33,606 bases of DNA, from assembly GCA_031257565.1 (NCBI GenBank), contig JAIROL010000194.1, positions 1 to 33,606 of the forward strand, read 5' to 3'. A model generated the notes under the pieces. That model searched no databases, had not been told where the DNA came from, and was given only the letters and a program-made list of their open reading frames with translations. This DNA comes from Tannerella sp. GTDB taxonomy: Bacteria; Bacteroidota; Bacteroidia; Bacteroidales; Tannerellaceae. The translations under genes were made by a program, and so were the position numbers. Shown here piece by piece: positions 7,888 to 16,610 of the stretch (the first letter of the stretch is position 1; the number at the start of each line of letters is the position of its first letter).

Positions 7888-8766
7888 ATGGCAGCAAACA
7901 ATAAAAGAAATACAATATCATTTTTTAATTCTCATCTGATATCGGTGGTTAGTATATCATTGGTTCTTTTTCTTCTGGGTCTGATTTTAATAGTGGGGTT
8001 TCTTGGGAATGAGTTATCTCGTTATGTAAAAGAAAATATTACAATTTCCGTTGTGTTAACAGAAGATTTATCAGATGTAAAAATACGTAAAATCCGTGAC
8101 GAGTTGGAGAAGCAGTCTTATGTAAAATCGACCGAATATATTTCGAAAGAGCAGGCTTTGCTTGAGATGCAGCGCGAGTTGGGCGAAAATCCGGAGACAT
8201 TTTTAGGATTCAATCCGTTTCATGCGTCAATTGAAGTTAAGCTGAAATCCGAATACGCTCACCCGGACAGCCTTCCGGTGATAGAAAAACGTATATCTTC
8301 TCAGGCAAGCGTTTCGGATGTGCAATATCGCAGGGATATGATGCAGATGGTTAATCAGAATATACGTCGTATCGGCTTTGTTTTGCTGATTCTTTTTGTC
8401 GTATTGATAGTCATATCGTTTGTTTTAATAAATAATACTGTCAGACTTCTGATTTATTCGAAGCGCTTTCTTATCTATACGATGCGTCTTGTGGGGGCGA
8501 CTCCTTCTTTTATCAGGCAACCGTTCATACGCTATAATATAATGAGCGGACTAATTGCAGGCATTCTTGCAGTGATCATGTTAATGAGCGCGTCGTATTA
8601 TGTAAAGGCGGAGTTTATGAGTATGGAAGATATTTTAGACCCGGATACGATATTTTTTATTTATGGAACAGTTCTTGCATCCGGGGTTATTTTGTCTGTT
8701 ATAGCCGCCTATTTCGCAGTAAACAGGTATTTGCGTATAGCGCATGGGAGATTGTATTATATTTAA
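7888..8766 (+). CDS. ftsX: cell division permease-like protein FtsX
   Basis: This 292-residue inner-membrane protein has the FtsX layout. There is one membrane segment at about 17-39, a periplasmic domain (about 45-155) with the usual SVVLTEDLSD / VKSTEYISKEQAL pattern, and three further segments at about 163-184, 218-238 and 254-277. FtsX works with the ATPase FtsE to couple cell division to peptidoglycan hydrolases; ftsE is not next to it here. The gene order ftsX, DUF3098, uppP, truB, queA, folK is a lineage-typical cell-envelope/tRNA cluster in Bacteroidales, from my memory of such genomes. No clean promoter is seen in the 111-bp gap after miaB. Confidence 0.93.
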   Translation: MAANNKRNTISFFNSHLISVVSISLVLFLLGLILIVGFLGNELSRYVKENITISVVLTEDLSDVKIRKIRDELEKQSYVKSTEYISKEQALLEMQRELGENPETFLGFNPFHASIEVKLKSEYAHPDSLPVIEKRISSQASVSDVQYRRDMMQMVNQNIRRIGFVLLILFVVLIVISFVLINNTVRLLIYSKRFLIYTMRLVGATPSFIRQPFIRYNIMSGLIAGILAVIMLMSASYYVKAEFMSMEDILDPDTIFFIYGTVLASGVILSVIAAYFAVNRYLRIAHGRLYYI

Positions 8767-8788
8767 TTGAAATAAAAATTATATATAT

Positions 8789-9043
8789 ATGAAAGATTTT
8801 GCATTTGGTAGAGAGAATTTTATTTTAATAGCAGTCGCTGTTCTATTTATTGTTATGGGATTTGCGTTGATGAGTGGCGGAGGCGCTTCTGACGACGTTT
8901 CATTCAATCCTGAAATATTCGGTAAACGCCGAATTGTTGTTGCGCCGATTGTAACGGTTTTGGGTTTTGCGCTTGTTGTTGTCGGTATATTGAAGAAGCC
9001 GAAAGACGCTCATATTGCGGATCGTGTGAAAGATAAAGCATGA
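8789..9043 (+). CDS. DUF3098 family membrane protein
   Basis: This 84-residue protein has two membrane segments (about 10-28 and 49-67) separated by a short loop with [15 protein letters not shown], the signature stretch of DUF3098. Function is unknown. In Bacteroidota it sits regularly between ftsX and uppP, and here it starts 22 bp after ftsX and overlaps uppP by 4 bp (ATGA), so the three are translated from one mRNA. A role with the division or lipid-carrier machinery is inference from position only. Confidence 0.88.
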   Translation: MKDFAFGRENFILIAVAVLFIVMGFALMSGGGASDDVSFNPEIFGKRRIVVAPIVTVLGFALVVVGILKKPKDAHIADRVKDKA

Positions 9044-9849
9044 GTTGGATCGAGGCTGTTATATTAGGTATCATACAGGGGCTTACAGAGTTTTTGCCGG
9101 TTAGTAGCAGCGGTCATTTGACGATTGCGGGGACCTTGTTTGGCATGACAGGCGAGGAGAATCTGGCATTTGCCGTATTGGTTCATGTGGCTACCGTATT
9201 GAGTACGATTGTTGTTCTATGGGGAGAAATTTCCGGATTGTTCAAAGGTTTTTTTTCTTTCCGTTGGAATAATGAAACAAAAATGGTTTCCAAAATACTG
9301 CTTTCAATGATTCCGGTGGGAATTGTCGGATTGTTTTTTAAGGATACGGCGGAGGCGCTTTTCGGAAGCGGATTACTGTTGGTGGGATGCATGTTATTAC
9401 TGACGGCTGCATTATTGATGATTTCATATTATGCCAGCCCCCCCCGTCGGAAGGAAGCGCTTTCTTTTCGTGACGCTTTCATTATCGGCGTAGCTCAGGC
9501 ATGCGCGGTAATGCCGGGTCTTTCGCGTTCCGGTTCTACGATAGCTACAGGTATATTGCTGGGTAACAAAAAAGAGAAAGTAGCCAGGTTTTCGTTTCTT
9601 ATGGTTATTATACCCGTATTAGGCGAAGCGCTGTTGGATGTGGTAAAAATACTGAAAGGCGATGATGCGTCTGCCTTTTCCTCCATTTCGGCGAGCGCTG
9701 TGGTATGCGGCTTTGCCGCGGCATTTTTATCAGGAATGATTGCTTGTAAATGGATGATCGATATCGTGAAAAAAGGAAAGCTGATCTATTTTGCATACTA
9801 TTGTATTGTGGTAGGGTTGTTTGCCGTTGTATATTCGCAGTTTAATTGA
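9040..9849 (+). CDS. uppP: undecaprenyl-diphosphatase
   Basis: UppP (BacA) is an integral membrane enzyme that dephosphorylates undecaprenyl diphosphate so that the lipid carrier can be reused for cell wall and polysaccharide synthesis. Overproduction gives bacitracin resistance. The two catalytic motifs are present: [12 protein letters not shown]-type with E17 and SSSGH (22-26), and PGLSRSGST at 159-167 with R163. The 269-residue length and multiple membrane segments are normal. The start overlaps the DUF3098 stop (ATGA), and its own stop touches the truB start. A run of eight C's (9438-9445) lies in the loop YASPPRRK. Confidence 0.95.
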   Translation: MSWIEAVILGIIQGLTEFLPVSSSGHLTIAGTLFGMTGEENLAFAVLVHVATVLSTIVVLWGEISGLFKGFFSFRWNNETKMVSKILLSMIPVGIVGLFFKDTAEALFGSGLLLVGCMLLLTAALLMISYYASPPRRKEALSFRDAFIIGVAQACAVMPGLSRSGSTIATGILLGNKKEKVARFSFLMVIIPVLGEALLDVVKILKGDDASAFSSISASAVVCGFAAAFLSGMIACKWMIDIVKKGKLIYFAYYCIVVGLFAVVYSQFN

Positions 9850-10556
9850 TGATGGATTTTGTCGCCGGAGAAGTAGTGTTTTTTAATAAGCCGCTTGATT
9901 GGACTTCGTTTGATCTTGTAAACAAGTTTCGCTATAAGCTGTCGCGGAAGTTACGCGTAAAAAAGATAAAGGTAGGTCATGCCGGCACATTAGACCCCAA
10001 AGCTACAGGGGTGATGATTTTATGTACGGGACGTGCAACCAGGCGTATAGAAGAGTTTCAAGGGCAAACGAAAGAGTATATTGCTACATTGAAACTGGGA
10101 GCTACGACGCCATCTTTTGATCTGGAGAAAGAGATTGACGCCATCTATCCGACTGAACACATAACGCGCGAAATGGTAGAAGACGCGTTGTGTAAATTTG
10201 TCGGATGTATAGAGCAGGTTCCTCCCGCTTTTTCCGCATGTAATGTAGATGGAAAACGTGCATACGAACTGGCTCGAAGAGGCGAAGATGTTCCTCTTAA
10301 GGCGAAAGTATTGACGATTGATGAATTGGAACTGATGGATTGTCTGCTGCCGGTTGTAAAAATACGGGTAGTATGTAGTAAGGGTACCTATATTCGCGCA
10401 CTGGCGCGCGATATAGGACAGGCTCTTGATTCAGGCGCACATTTGATAGCATTGGAAAGAACCCGCGTCGGCGATGTGACATTAGATAAATGCCTTAATC
10501 CCGAAGATATCGATTCTTTTTTAAATGAAGTTACGCCTGAGGCGCATGAAACCTGA
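9849..10556 (+). CDS. truB: tRNA pseudouridine(55) synthase
   Basis: TruB makes pseudouridine 55 in the T-loop of tRNAs. Residues 43-50 (GHAGTLDP) contain the catalytic Asp, D49, and NKPLDWTS near the N-terminus and SKGTYIRALARDIG near the C-terminal third are family signatures. The 235-residue length is normal for the short Bacteroidota form. The ATG at 9849 shares one base with the uppP stop (TGATG), so translational coupling is likely; the next ATG (9852) would also serve. A frame start at TTG 9846 is possible but unnecessary. Confidence 0.94.
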   Translation: MMDFVAGEVVFFNKPLDWTSFDLVNKFRYKLSRKLRVKKIKVGHAGTLDPKATGVMILCTGRATRRIEEFQGQTKEYIATLKLGATTPSFDLEKEIDAIYPTEHITREMVEDALCKFVGCIEQVPPAFSACNVDGKRAYELARRGEDVPLKAKVLTIDELELMDCLLPVVKIRVVCSKGTYIRALARDIGQALDSGAHLIALERTRVGDVTLDKCLNPEDIDSFLNEVTPEAHET

Positions 10557-10582
10557 AATCCGGTATATATCGGATTTCGTTT

Positions 10583-10590
10583 TACGTTTG
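10583..10590 (+). promoter_or_regulatory. -7 box before queA
   Basis: TACGTTTG fits TAnnTTTG exactly and lies 22 bp before the queA ATG, in the 56-bp gap after truB. No good -33 partner is visible. It may give queA-folK their own transcription start. Confidence 0.4.
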
Positions 10591-10612
10591 ATTATAAATA
10601 AAAAAAATATAT

Positions 10613-11665
10613 ATGAAACTCTCAAAATTCAAATTTGCGTTGCCGACGTCGTTGATCGCCCAACATCCGGCGAGATTTCGAGACGAATCACGTTTAATGG
10701 TGGTTTATCGTGATAAAGGAAAGATTGAGCATAAAGTATTTAAAGATCTGATAAAATATTTCGGTAAAGGCGATGTTTTTATAATGAATGATACGAAAGT
10801 GTTTCCTGCTCGTTTATACGGAAATAAAGAAAAGACGGGCGCGCGTATAGAAGTTTTTCTGTTGAGGGAACTTAATCCGGACTTGCACTTGTGGGATGTG
10901 CTTGTAGATCCTGCACGTAAGATTCGTATAGGCAATAAATTGTATTTTGGAGAAGATGATTCTCTTGTGGCTGAAGTAATAGATAATACAACTTCGCGTG
11001 GGCGTACGCTTCGTTTTTTGTTTGACGGACCTCGCGACGAGTTCAAGAAAATATTGTATGGACTGGGTCATACTCCTCTTCCCAAGTATATTACGCGTGA
11101 AGTTGAAGACCCGGATGACGTGGAACGTTATCAGACTATTTACGCTACGAAAGAAGGGGCCGTTGTGGCGCCTGCAGCAGGATTTCATTTTAGTCGCGAA
11201 CTGATGAAACGTCTGGAAATCAAGGATTGTAAGTTTGAGTTTGTGACAATTCATTCCGGACTGGGAAACTATCGGGAAATAGACGTCGAGGATTTGTCAA
11301 AGCATAAAATGGATTCCGAGCAGATGAGGATCGGGTTCGAAGTTGCTAATTCGGTTAATGAGGCGAAAGATAACGGGAAAAAAATATGCTCCGTAGGCGC
11401 TTCGGTAATGCGTGCAATAGAATCTTCTGTGAGTACGGACGGGCGTCTTAAAGAATATGACGGGTGGACTAATAAATTTATTTTTATGCCTTATGATTTT
11501 AGTATTGCAAACTGCATGATAACTAATTTTCATGTGCCATTGTCTGCATTATTTATGATGACCGCCACATTCGGCGGTTACGATCTTGTCATGGAGGCCT
11601 ATCATCTGGCAATCAAAGAAGAATACCGTTTTTGCGCTTATGGCGATGCGATGTTGATTTTGTAA
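10613..11665 (+). CDS. queA: S-adenosylmethionine:tRNA ribosyltransferase-isomerase
   Basis: QueA transfers and rearranges the ribosyl part of SAM onto 7-aminomethyl-7-deazaguanine in tRNA, giving epoxyqueuosine. Family signatures are [39 protein letters not shown] and [11 protein letters not shown]. The otherwise strict APTAGLHF loop reads [13 protein letters not shown] here, two conservative changes near the active site. The 350 residues match the Bacteroidales form, and the start [11 protein letters not shown] is the usual one. folK follows after 24 bp. I see no other queuosine gene in the window. Confidence 0.95.
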   Translation: MKLSKFKFALPTSLIAQHPARFRDESRLMVVYRDKGKIEHKVFKDLIKYFGKGDVFIMNDTKVFPARLYGNKEKTGARIEVFLLRELNPDLHLWDVLVDPARKIRIGNKLYFGEDDSLVAEVIDNTTSRGRTLRFLFDGPRDEFKKILYGLGHTPLPKYITREVEDPDDVERYQTIYATKEGAVVAPAAGFHFSRELMKRLEIKDCKFEFVTIHSGLGNYREIDVEDLSKHKMDSEQMRIGFEVANSVNEAKDNGKKICSVGASVMRAIESSVSTDGRLKEYDGWTNKFIFMPYDFSIANCMITNFHVPLSALFMMTATFGGYDLVMEAYHLAIKEEYRFCAYGDAMLIL

Positions 11666-11689
11666 TCGTAAATTCTCAAACAGTTAAAA

Positions 11690-12172
11690 TTGTCATTTGT
11701 CTATTTGGGCTTGGGTTCTAATCTCGGAGACAAGCGAAGGAATATAAAAAAGGCGCTTACGCTTATGATAGAAAGGGTAGGGGATATTCTTGCCCTTTCG
11801 GATTTTTATGAAACGTCATCCTGGGGTTATGATTCTACGGAGATGTATCTGAATACGGCGGTAAAATTGGAGACGGAATTGAAACCGGAAGAGTTATTAG
11901 CTGTAACGCAGGAAATAGAACGGGAAATCGGACGACGGGGAAAAACCGTAAACGGCAAATATCAGGACCGTATCATTGATATTGATGTATTGCTATATGA
12001 TGACTTAATGATGCGTACTCCGAAATTGACAATACCGCATCCTCTTCTGCACCGGCGAATATTTGTTTTACAGCCGTTATTTGAAATTGCTCCTGATGTT
12101 GTTCATCCTGTCTTAAAAAAAACGATTGCAGATATTTATCATCTCATGTCGGAACATGATCTCCGGAATTGA
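11690..12172 (+). CDS. folK: 2-amino-4-hydroxy-6-hydroxymethyldihydropteridine pyrophosphokinase
   Basis: HPPK transfers pyrophosphate from ATP to 6-hydroxymethyl-dihydropterin in folate synthesis. The start VYLGLGSNLGD, the central ETSSWGY, the metal-binding pair in DRIIDIDVLLYDD, and PHPLLHRRIFVLQPL are all family motifs; 160 residues is the usual single-domain length. There is no ATG between the in-frame stop at 11669-11671 and the first conserved residues, so translation must begin at TTG 11690 (or a nearby non-ATG codon). It is the last gene of the plus-strand run and converges on nadE. Confidence 0.93.
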   Translation: MSFVYLGLGSNLGDKRRNIKKALTLMIERVGDILALSDFYETSSWGYDSTEMYLNTAVKLETELKPEELLAVTQEIEREIGRRGKTVNGKYQDRIIDIDVLLYDDLMMRTPKLTIPHPLLHRRIFVLQPLFEIAPDVVHPVLKKTIADIYHLMSEHDLRN

Positions 12173-12191
12173 AATGTATGCCGGATACATT
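12173..12191 (+). terminator. weak hairpin between folK and nadE
   Basis: AATGTAT and ATACATT pair perfectly (7 bp, GCCGG loop) right after the folK stop. No T-run follows on either strand, so terminator function is doubtful. The whole convergent gap to nadE is only 57 bp. Confidence 0.3.
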
Positions 12192-12229
12192 CTCGACAGA
12201 CAGCTTGTCCTTGCGAATCGTTCGTGCGA

Positions 12230-14167
12230 TTAAACCGGAGATTTATTTTCAAGTTCATTTAGCCACAGGTCGACGGAGGCGTCGCTTGGCATGCGCCAGT
12301 CGCTACGCGGCGACAGGCTTATGGAACCAACCTTGGGACCATCCGGAAGACAACTGCGTTTAAATTGTTGTGAAAAAAAGCGACGCAGGAATGTTTGAAG
12401 CCATTTTTTTATTTCATTGTCCGAATATTTTTTATGAAACGCTTGTCTGGCAAGGAAAAGAATTTTACCGGGCGACGCCCCAAAACGCATGAAATGATAA
12501 AGGAAGAAATCGTGCAGTTCATAGGGGCCGACAAAATCTTCTGTCCTTTGACGGATTGTTCCGTCCTCATTTGCCGGAATAAGTTCCGGGCTGATAGGAG
12601 TATCGGCAATATCCAGCAGGGTTTTTCGGGTTTTCTTATCGGATATGTTATTTGCCGTCCATTCGACAAGGTAGCGAACGAGCGTTTTCGGAATGCCGAC
12701 ATTTACTCCATACATTGACATATGGTCGCCATTGTATGTTGCCCATCCAAGCGCCAGTTCGGACATGTCGCCGGTACCAATCACGACGCCGTTGGTCTGG
12801 TTGGCCAGATCCATCAATATCTGGGTACGTTCGCGCGCCTGCGTATTTTCGTATGTGACGTCGGTTGTTTTCCCATCGTGTCCAATGTCTTTGAAATGTT
12901 GTATGCATGCATCTTTTATAGATATTTCATGGAAGGAAACGCCGATGGATTTTATAAGAGAAGCCGCGTTTTTATAAGTGCGTCCCGTAGTTCCGAATCC
13001 GGGCATTGTAACGCCATGAATGTTCTTTCGCGGAATATTCAATGTGTCAAAAGCGCGGACGGTAACCATTAACGCCAAAGAGGAGTCTAATCCGCCTGAA
13101 ATACCAATGACCGCCGATTTTGCGCGGATGTGTTTCAGTCGTTGGACAAGTCCGAATGTCTGGATATTGAATATTTCTTCACACCGGTCTTTTAGTGCGC
13201 CGTCTTCTGAAGGAACAAACGGATGTGGATTGATAAACCGGTCCGGCTTGCTTTTATGTGGAGCGAGATCAAATGGTATATTGCGTATTTTTGATAAGCT
13301 TTCGTTTTGAAGTTGTGGCGCAAAGCTTGTGTTTACGAGTCTGTCATGTTGCAGATAATCAATGTTAATGTCGTTTATAATCAACTTGTCTTTTAAGTCG
13401 AACCGTTCCGATTCGCTCAATACTACGCCGTTTTCAGCTATAAATCCTTTGCCGGTATAAACGAGATCGGTACTTGATTCTCCAAAACCGGCAGAAGCGT
13501 ACGCATAGCCGGCAATACAGCGTGCCGATTGCTGGGCGATTAGCGATCTGAGGTATTGATTTTTCCCGATAATTTCATTGCTGGCAGAAAGGTTTAGTAT
13601 AATATTGGCTCCCGACATAGACAGTGTTGAGCTTGGCGGCACGGGAGTCCATAAGTCTTCACATATTTCAATGCCAACAACGGCTTTAGCGTTTTTTGCA
13701 GAAAATAAAAGATTTGTTCCAAACGGATATTCTTCATCGCCGATACGGATAGTTTCCGATTGCAGTTTACTTCCGGAAGAAAACCATCGCATTTCCTGGA
13801 ATTCTTTATAATTAGGAATAAAAGACTTTGGAATGACGCCCAGGATGCGTCCGTTCTGAAAAACAACAGCCGTATTGAATAGTTTATTTTCCGCGGCAAG
13901 AGGAATTCCCACGGCACATAATACGTTTAGCTTTTTTGTTTTTTCGATTAATTGCAGTATTACGTCTTTTGCATGATGCAGCAGCGTATCTTGTGCAAAC
14001 AGGTCCATGCAGGTATAACCTGTAACCGATAATTCCGGAAAAACGATAACCTGTACGCCCAGTTTTTCCGCTTTGCGTATCACTGATTCAATCCTGCGGA
14101 TATTTTCCGTACAGTTAGCGACTTCTATGTTGGGCGCTGCTGCCGCTACTTTTACAAAACCGTTCAT
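12230..14167 (-). CDS. nadE: glutamine-dependent NAD+ synthetase
   Basis: This 645-residue fusion has an N-terminal nitrilase-type glutaminase and a C-terminal ATP-pyrophosphatase that amidates deamido-NAD+. The glutaminase triad is E45 (FPELS), K114 (PKSF) and C169 (IEICEDLW). The synthetase P-loop is SGGLDSS at 357-363, followed by the GTGDMSELALGW motif. Domain order and length are those of the Bacteroidales enzyme. It uses glutamine, the product of the upstream neighbour glnN, but two terminators and a separate -7 box lie between the genes, so it is probably an independent transcript. Confidence 0.95.
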   Translation of the reverse strand: MNGFVKVAAAAPNIEVANCTENIRRIESVIRKAEKLGVQVIVFPELSVTGYTCMDLFAQDTLLHHAKDVILQLIEKTKKLNVLCAVGIPLAAENKLFNTAVVFQNGRILGVIPKSFIPNYKEFQEMRWFSSGSKLQSETIRIGDEEYPFGTNLLFSAKNAKAVVGIEICEDLWTPVPPSSTLSMSGANIILNLSASNEIIGKNQYLRSLIAQQSARCIAGYAYASAGFGESSTDLVYTGKGFIAENGVVLSESERFDLKDKLIINDINIDYLQHDRLVNTSFAPQLQNESLSKIRNIPFDLAPHKSKPDRFINPHPFVPSEDGALKDRCEEIFNIQTFGLVQRLKHIRAKSAVIGISGGLDSSLALMVTVRAFDTLNIPRKNIHGVTMPGFGTTGRTYKNAASLIKSIGVSFHEISIKDACIQHFKDIGHDGKTTDVTYENTQARERTQILMDLANQTNGVVIGTGDMSELALGWATYNGDHMSMYGVNVGIPKTLVRYLVEWTANNISDKKTRKTLLDIADTPISPELIPANEDGTIRQRTEDFVGPYELHDFFLYHFMRFGASPGKILFLARQAFHKKYSDNEIKKWLQTFLRRFFSQQFKRSCLPDGPKVGSISLSPRSDWRMPSDASVDLWLNELENKSPV

Positions 14168-14191
14168 TTTTTATTCTATTTATTCAGATAA

Positions 14192-14199
14192 CAAAAGTA
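14192..14199 (-). promoter_or_regulatory. -7 box of nadE
   Basis: TACTTTTG on the minus strand matches TAnnTTTG, 25 bp before the nadE ATG. A -33 TTTG is not seen at the right distance. Confidence 0.4.
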
Positions 14200-14300
14200 T
14201 GAATTAATTTAATAATAATCTACATACGCCGGATAAAAACTTTTTTGATATGGAAGCATGTTCTGTGGAGGTTGTATCTTATGAAAAATGCGTTGCTTGT

Positions 14301-14336
14301 GAAAAATAGGAGAGAGCGCTTTGCTGCGCTCTCTCC
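14301..14336 (-). terminator. intrinsic terminator downstream of glnN (second of two)
   Basis: GGAGAGAGCGC (14309-14319) and GCGCTCTCTCC (14326-14336) form an 11-bp GC-rich stem with a 6-nt loop. On the minus strand it is followed by TATTTTTC. Confidence 0.75.
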
Positions 14337-14340
14337 CTGC

Positions 14341-14379
14341 AAAAAACATAAAACAATCAATAAAAGCTCTCGCTTTTAT
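14341..14379 (-). terminator. intrinsic terminator downstream of glnN (first of two)
   Basis: ATAAAAGC (14360-14367) and GCTTTTAT (14372-14379) form a perfect 8-bp stem seven bases after the glnN stop codon. On the minus strand a T-rich tail ending in TTTTTT follows. It stands in tandem with the stronger stem at 14309-14336. Confidence 0.65.
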
Positions 14380-14385
14380 GCTCCG

Positions 14386-16572
14386 TTAGCGAATGAATAA
14401 TAATTCGCGATATTTCGGTAATGTCCACATTTCATCATCGACTGTCAATTCAAGTTTATCGATATGATAACGAATTTCGTCGAACATAGACGCTATGGTA
14501 TCATGATATGCAATTGCTTTTTCGCGTTCGCTTGTAATTTTGTTTGCTTTTTTACGATTATCAATCATTTTATCCACCAGTGTTTTGATTTGGGTGATAT
14601 GTTCCGCAATATCTTCAATGATAGAAAGATTTGTCGCGGAGACAGTTTCGCTTTTCTTTGCGTCGAACAGGCCTTTCACTCTTGATACATTTTCAATCAG
14701 CATGGACTGATAGCGGGTTGCTACCGGGATGATATGATTGATTGCCAGGTCCCCCAGTACGCGCCCTTCAATTTGTATTTTCTTTGTGTACATGTCCCAT
14801 TTGACTTCATTACGCGCTTCCAGTTCCTTCTTAGTCATGATACTGATCGATTCGAACAACTCAATGCTTGATTTCGACAGATAATTGTCAAAAATCAAAG
14901 GTACGCTGGTTTCGCAATCCAGCCCCCGTTCTTTTGCTTCCTCTTTCCATTCGTCGCAATAACCGTTTCCGTCAAAGCGGATTGCTTTGCACTCTTTTGA
15001 ATATTTGCGTAAGACGTCGAGTATGGCAGTATATTTGTCCGCACCTTTTTTGATCTTTGCATCAACATCTTTTTTGAATATTTTGAGTTGTTCCGCTACT
15101 GCCGCATTAAGAACCAGCATGGTTGTCGCACAGTTTGCCGATGAACCGACTGCGCGATATTCGAAGCGATTTCCGGTAAAAGCAAATGGAGATGTGCGAT
15201 TCCTGTCCGTATTATCTATAAGTATTTCCGGTATACGTGGAATATCGATTTTGAATCCGTGCTTTCCTTCAATTTTCAATTTGTCCGATTTTACTTTTTC
15301 AAGACTATCGAGAACTTCGGAAACCTGTTTTCCGAGAAAACTTGAGATAATAGCCGGAGGCGCTTCATTTGCGCCGAGACGATGTGCGTTTGTTGCGGTA
15401 GAAATACTGCTTTTCAACAGTCCGTTGTGTTTGTAGACGGCTTTCAGCGTATTAACGATAAATGTAAGGAATCTCAGATTCTCCTCGGGCGTTTTTCCCG
15501 GCGACATCAGTAGTATTCCGGTATCCGTGCCTAAAGACCAGTTGTTATGTTTGCCCGAACCGTTTATACCTTTGAACGGCTTCTCATGTAATAAAACGCG
15601 AAATCCATGTTTACGTGATATTTTACGCATCATAGCCATTGCCAATAAGTTATGGTCGTTAGCTAAATTACATTCCTCGAATATGGGAGCTAGCTCAAAT
15701 TGATTGGGTGCAACTTCATTATGACGCGTTTTTACGGGTATTCCGAGTTTAAAACATTCTATTTCAAGGTCTTTCATAAATTCGGCGACCCGGGTCGGAA
15801 TAGCGCCGAAATAGTGGTCTTCTAACTGTTGGTTTTTACTGCTCTCATGTCCCATGAGGGTGCGTCCTGTCAAAAGCAGATCCGGGCGGGCGGCATACAG
15901 GTCTTCATCAACAAGAAAATATTCCTGCTCCCATCCCAGATAAGAGTAAACTTTCTTGACTTTTGTGTCAAAATAATGGCAGACGTCGACTGCCGCTTTA
16001 TTTACAGCGTCGAGCGCTCTTAAAAGCGGCGCTTTGTAATCAAGCGATTCTCCTGTGTATGAGATAAATACGGTTGGAATACAAAGCGTATCCCCTACAA
16101 TAAAAGCCGGTGAAGAGGGATCCCAGGCTGTGTAGCCGCGCGCTTCGAATGTATTGCGGATACCTCCGCTCGGAAAACTTGAGGCGTCCGGCTCTTGTTG
16201 TACCAGTAGTTTTCCTGACATTTCTTCAACGACGCCACCTTTTCCGTCGTGTTCGATGAACGCGTCATGTTTTTCGGCAGTTCCTTCGGTCAAAGGATGA
16301 AACCAGTGCGTGTAATGAGTTGCTCCCATTTCCATTGCCCATTTCTTCATACCTGTGGCGACTGCGTCTGCCGTGCTTAACGAAAGGGATGCTCCCTTGT
16401 CGATAACGCTTATCAAATCCTTGTATGCCTTTTCCGGCAAATACTTAAACATTTTTTCTCTGTTGAATACCATGCTGCCGAAATACTCGGATGGACGAGT
16501 ATTTGGCGCTTCAACAAGGATCGCTTTCTTCTGAAAAGCCTTTTCTACTACTCTGAATCTTAAGTCTGACAT
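14386..16572 (-). CDS. glnN: glutamine synthetase type III
   Basis: GSIII makes glutamine from glutamate, ammonia and ATP. This type was first described from Bacteroides fragilis and forms large dodecamers. At 728 residues it has the expected length, far above the ~450 of type I enzymes. Visible motifs are YLGWEQEYFL (211-220), TRHNEVAPNQFELAP (282-296), GSGKHNNWS (338-346, ATP/glutamate site) and NRTSPFAFTGNRFEYR, plus the long C-terminal extension of type III. It lies 38 bp after asnA with no terminator between, so cotranscription is likely; two terminators follow it. The neighbours (amtB, PII, asnA) point to ammonium assimilation. Confidence 0.96.
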   Translation of the reverse strand: MSDLRFRVVEKAFQKKAILVEAPNTRPSEYFGSMVFNREKMFKYLPEKAYKDLISVIDKGASLSLSTADAVATGMKKWAMEMGATHYTHWFHPLTEGTAEKHDAFIEHDGKGGVVEEMSGKLLVQQEPDASSFPSGGIRNTFEARGYTAWDPSSPAFIVGDTLCIPTVFISYTGESLDYKAPLLRALDAVNKAAVDVCHYFDTKVKKVYSYLGWEQEYFLVDEDLYAARPDLLLTGRTLMGHESSKNQQLEDHYFGAIPTRVAEFMKDLEIECFKLGIPVKTRHNEVAPNQFELAPIFEECNLANDHNLLAMAMMRKISRKHGFRVLLHEKPFKGINGSGKHNNWSLGTDTGILLMSPGKTPEENLRFLTFIVNTLKAVYKHNGLLKSSISTATNAHRLGANEAPPAIISSFLGKQVSEVLDSLEKVKSDKLKIEGKHGFKIDIPRIPEILIDNTDRNRTSPFAFTGNRFEYRAVGSSANCATTMLVLNAAVAEQLKIFKKDVDAKIKKGADKYTAILDVLRKYSKECKAIRFDGNGYCDEWKEEAKERGLDCETSVPLIFDNYLSKSSIELFESISIMTKKELEARNEVKWDMYTKKIQIEGRVLGDLAINHIIPVATRYQSMLIENVSRVKGLFDAKKSETVSATNLSIIEDIAEHITQIKTLVDKMIDNRKKANKITSEREKAIAYHDTIASMFDEIRYHIDKLELTVDDEMWTLPKYRELLFIR

Positions 16573-16610
16573 TGTTTTAATTATTAATTTATAATTAGAT
16601 AGAATAAAAT

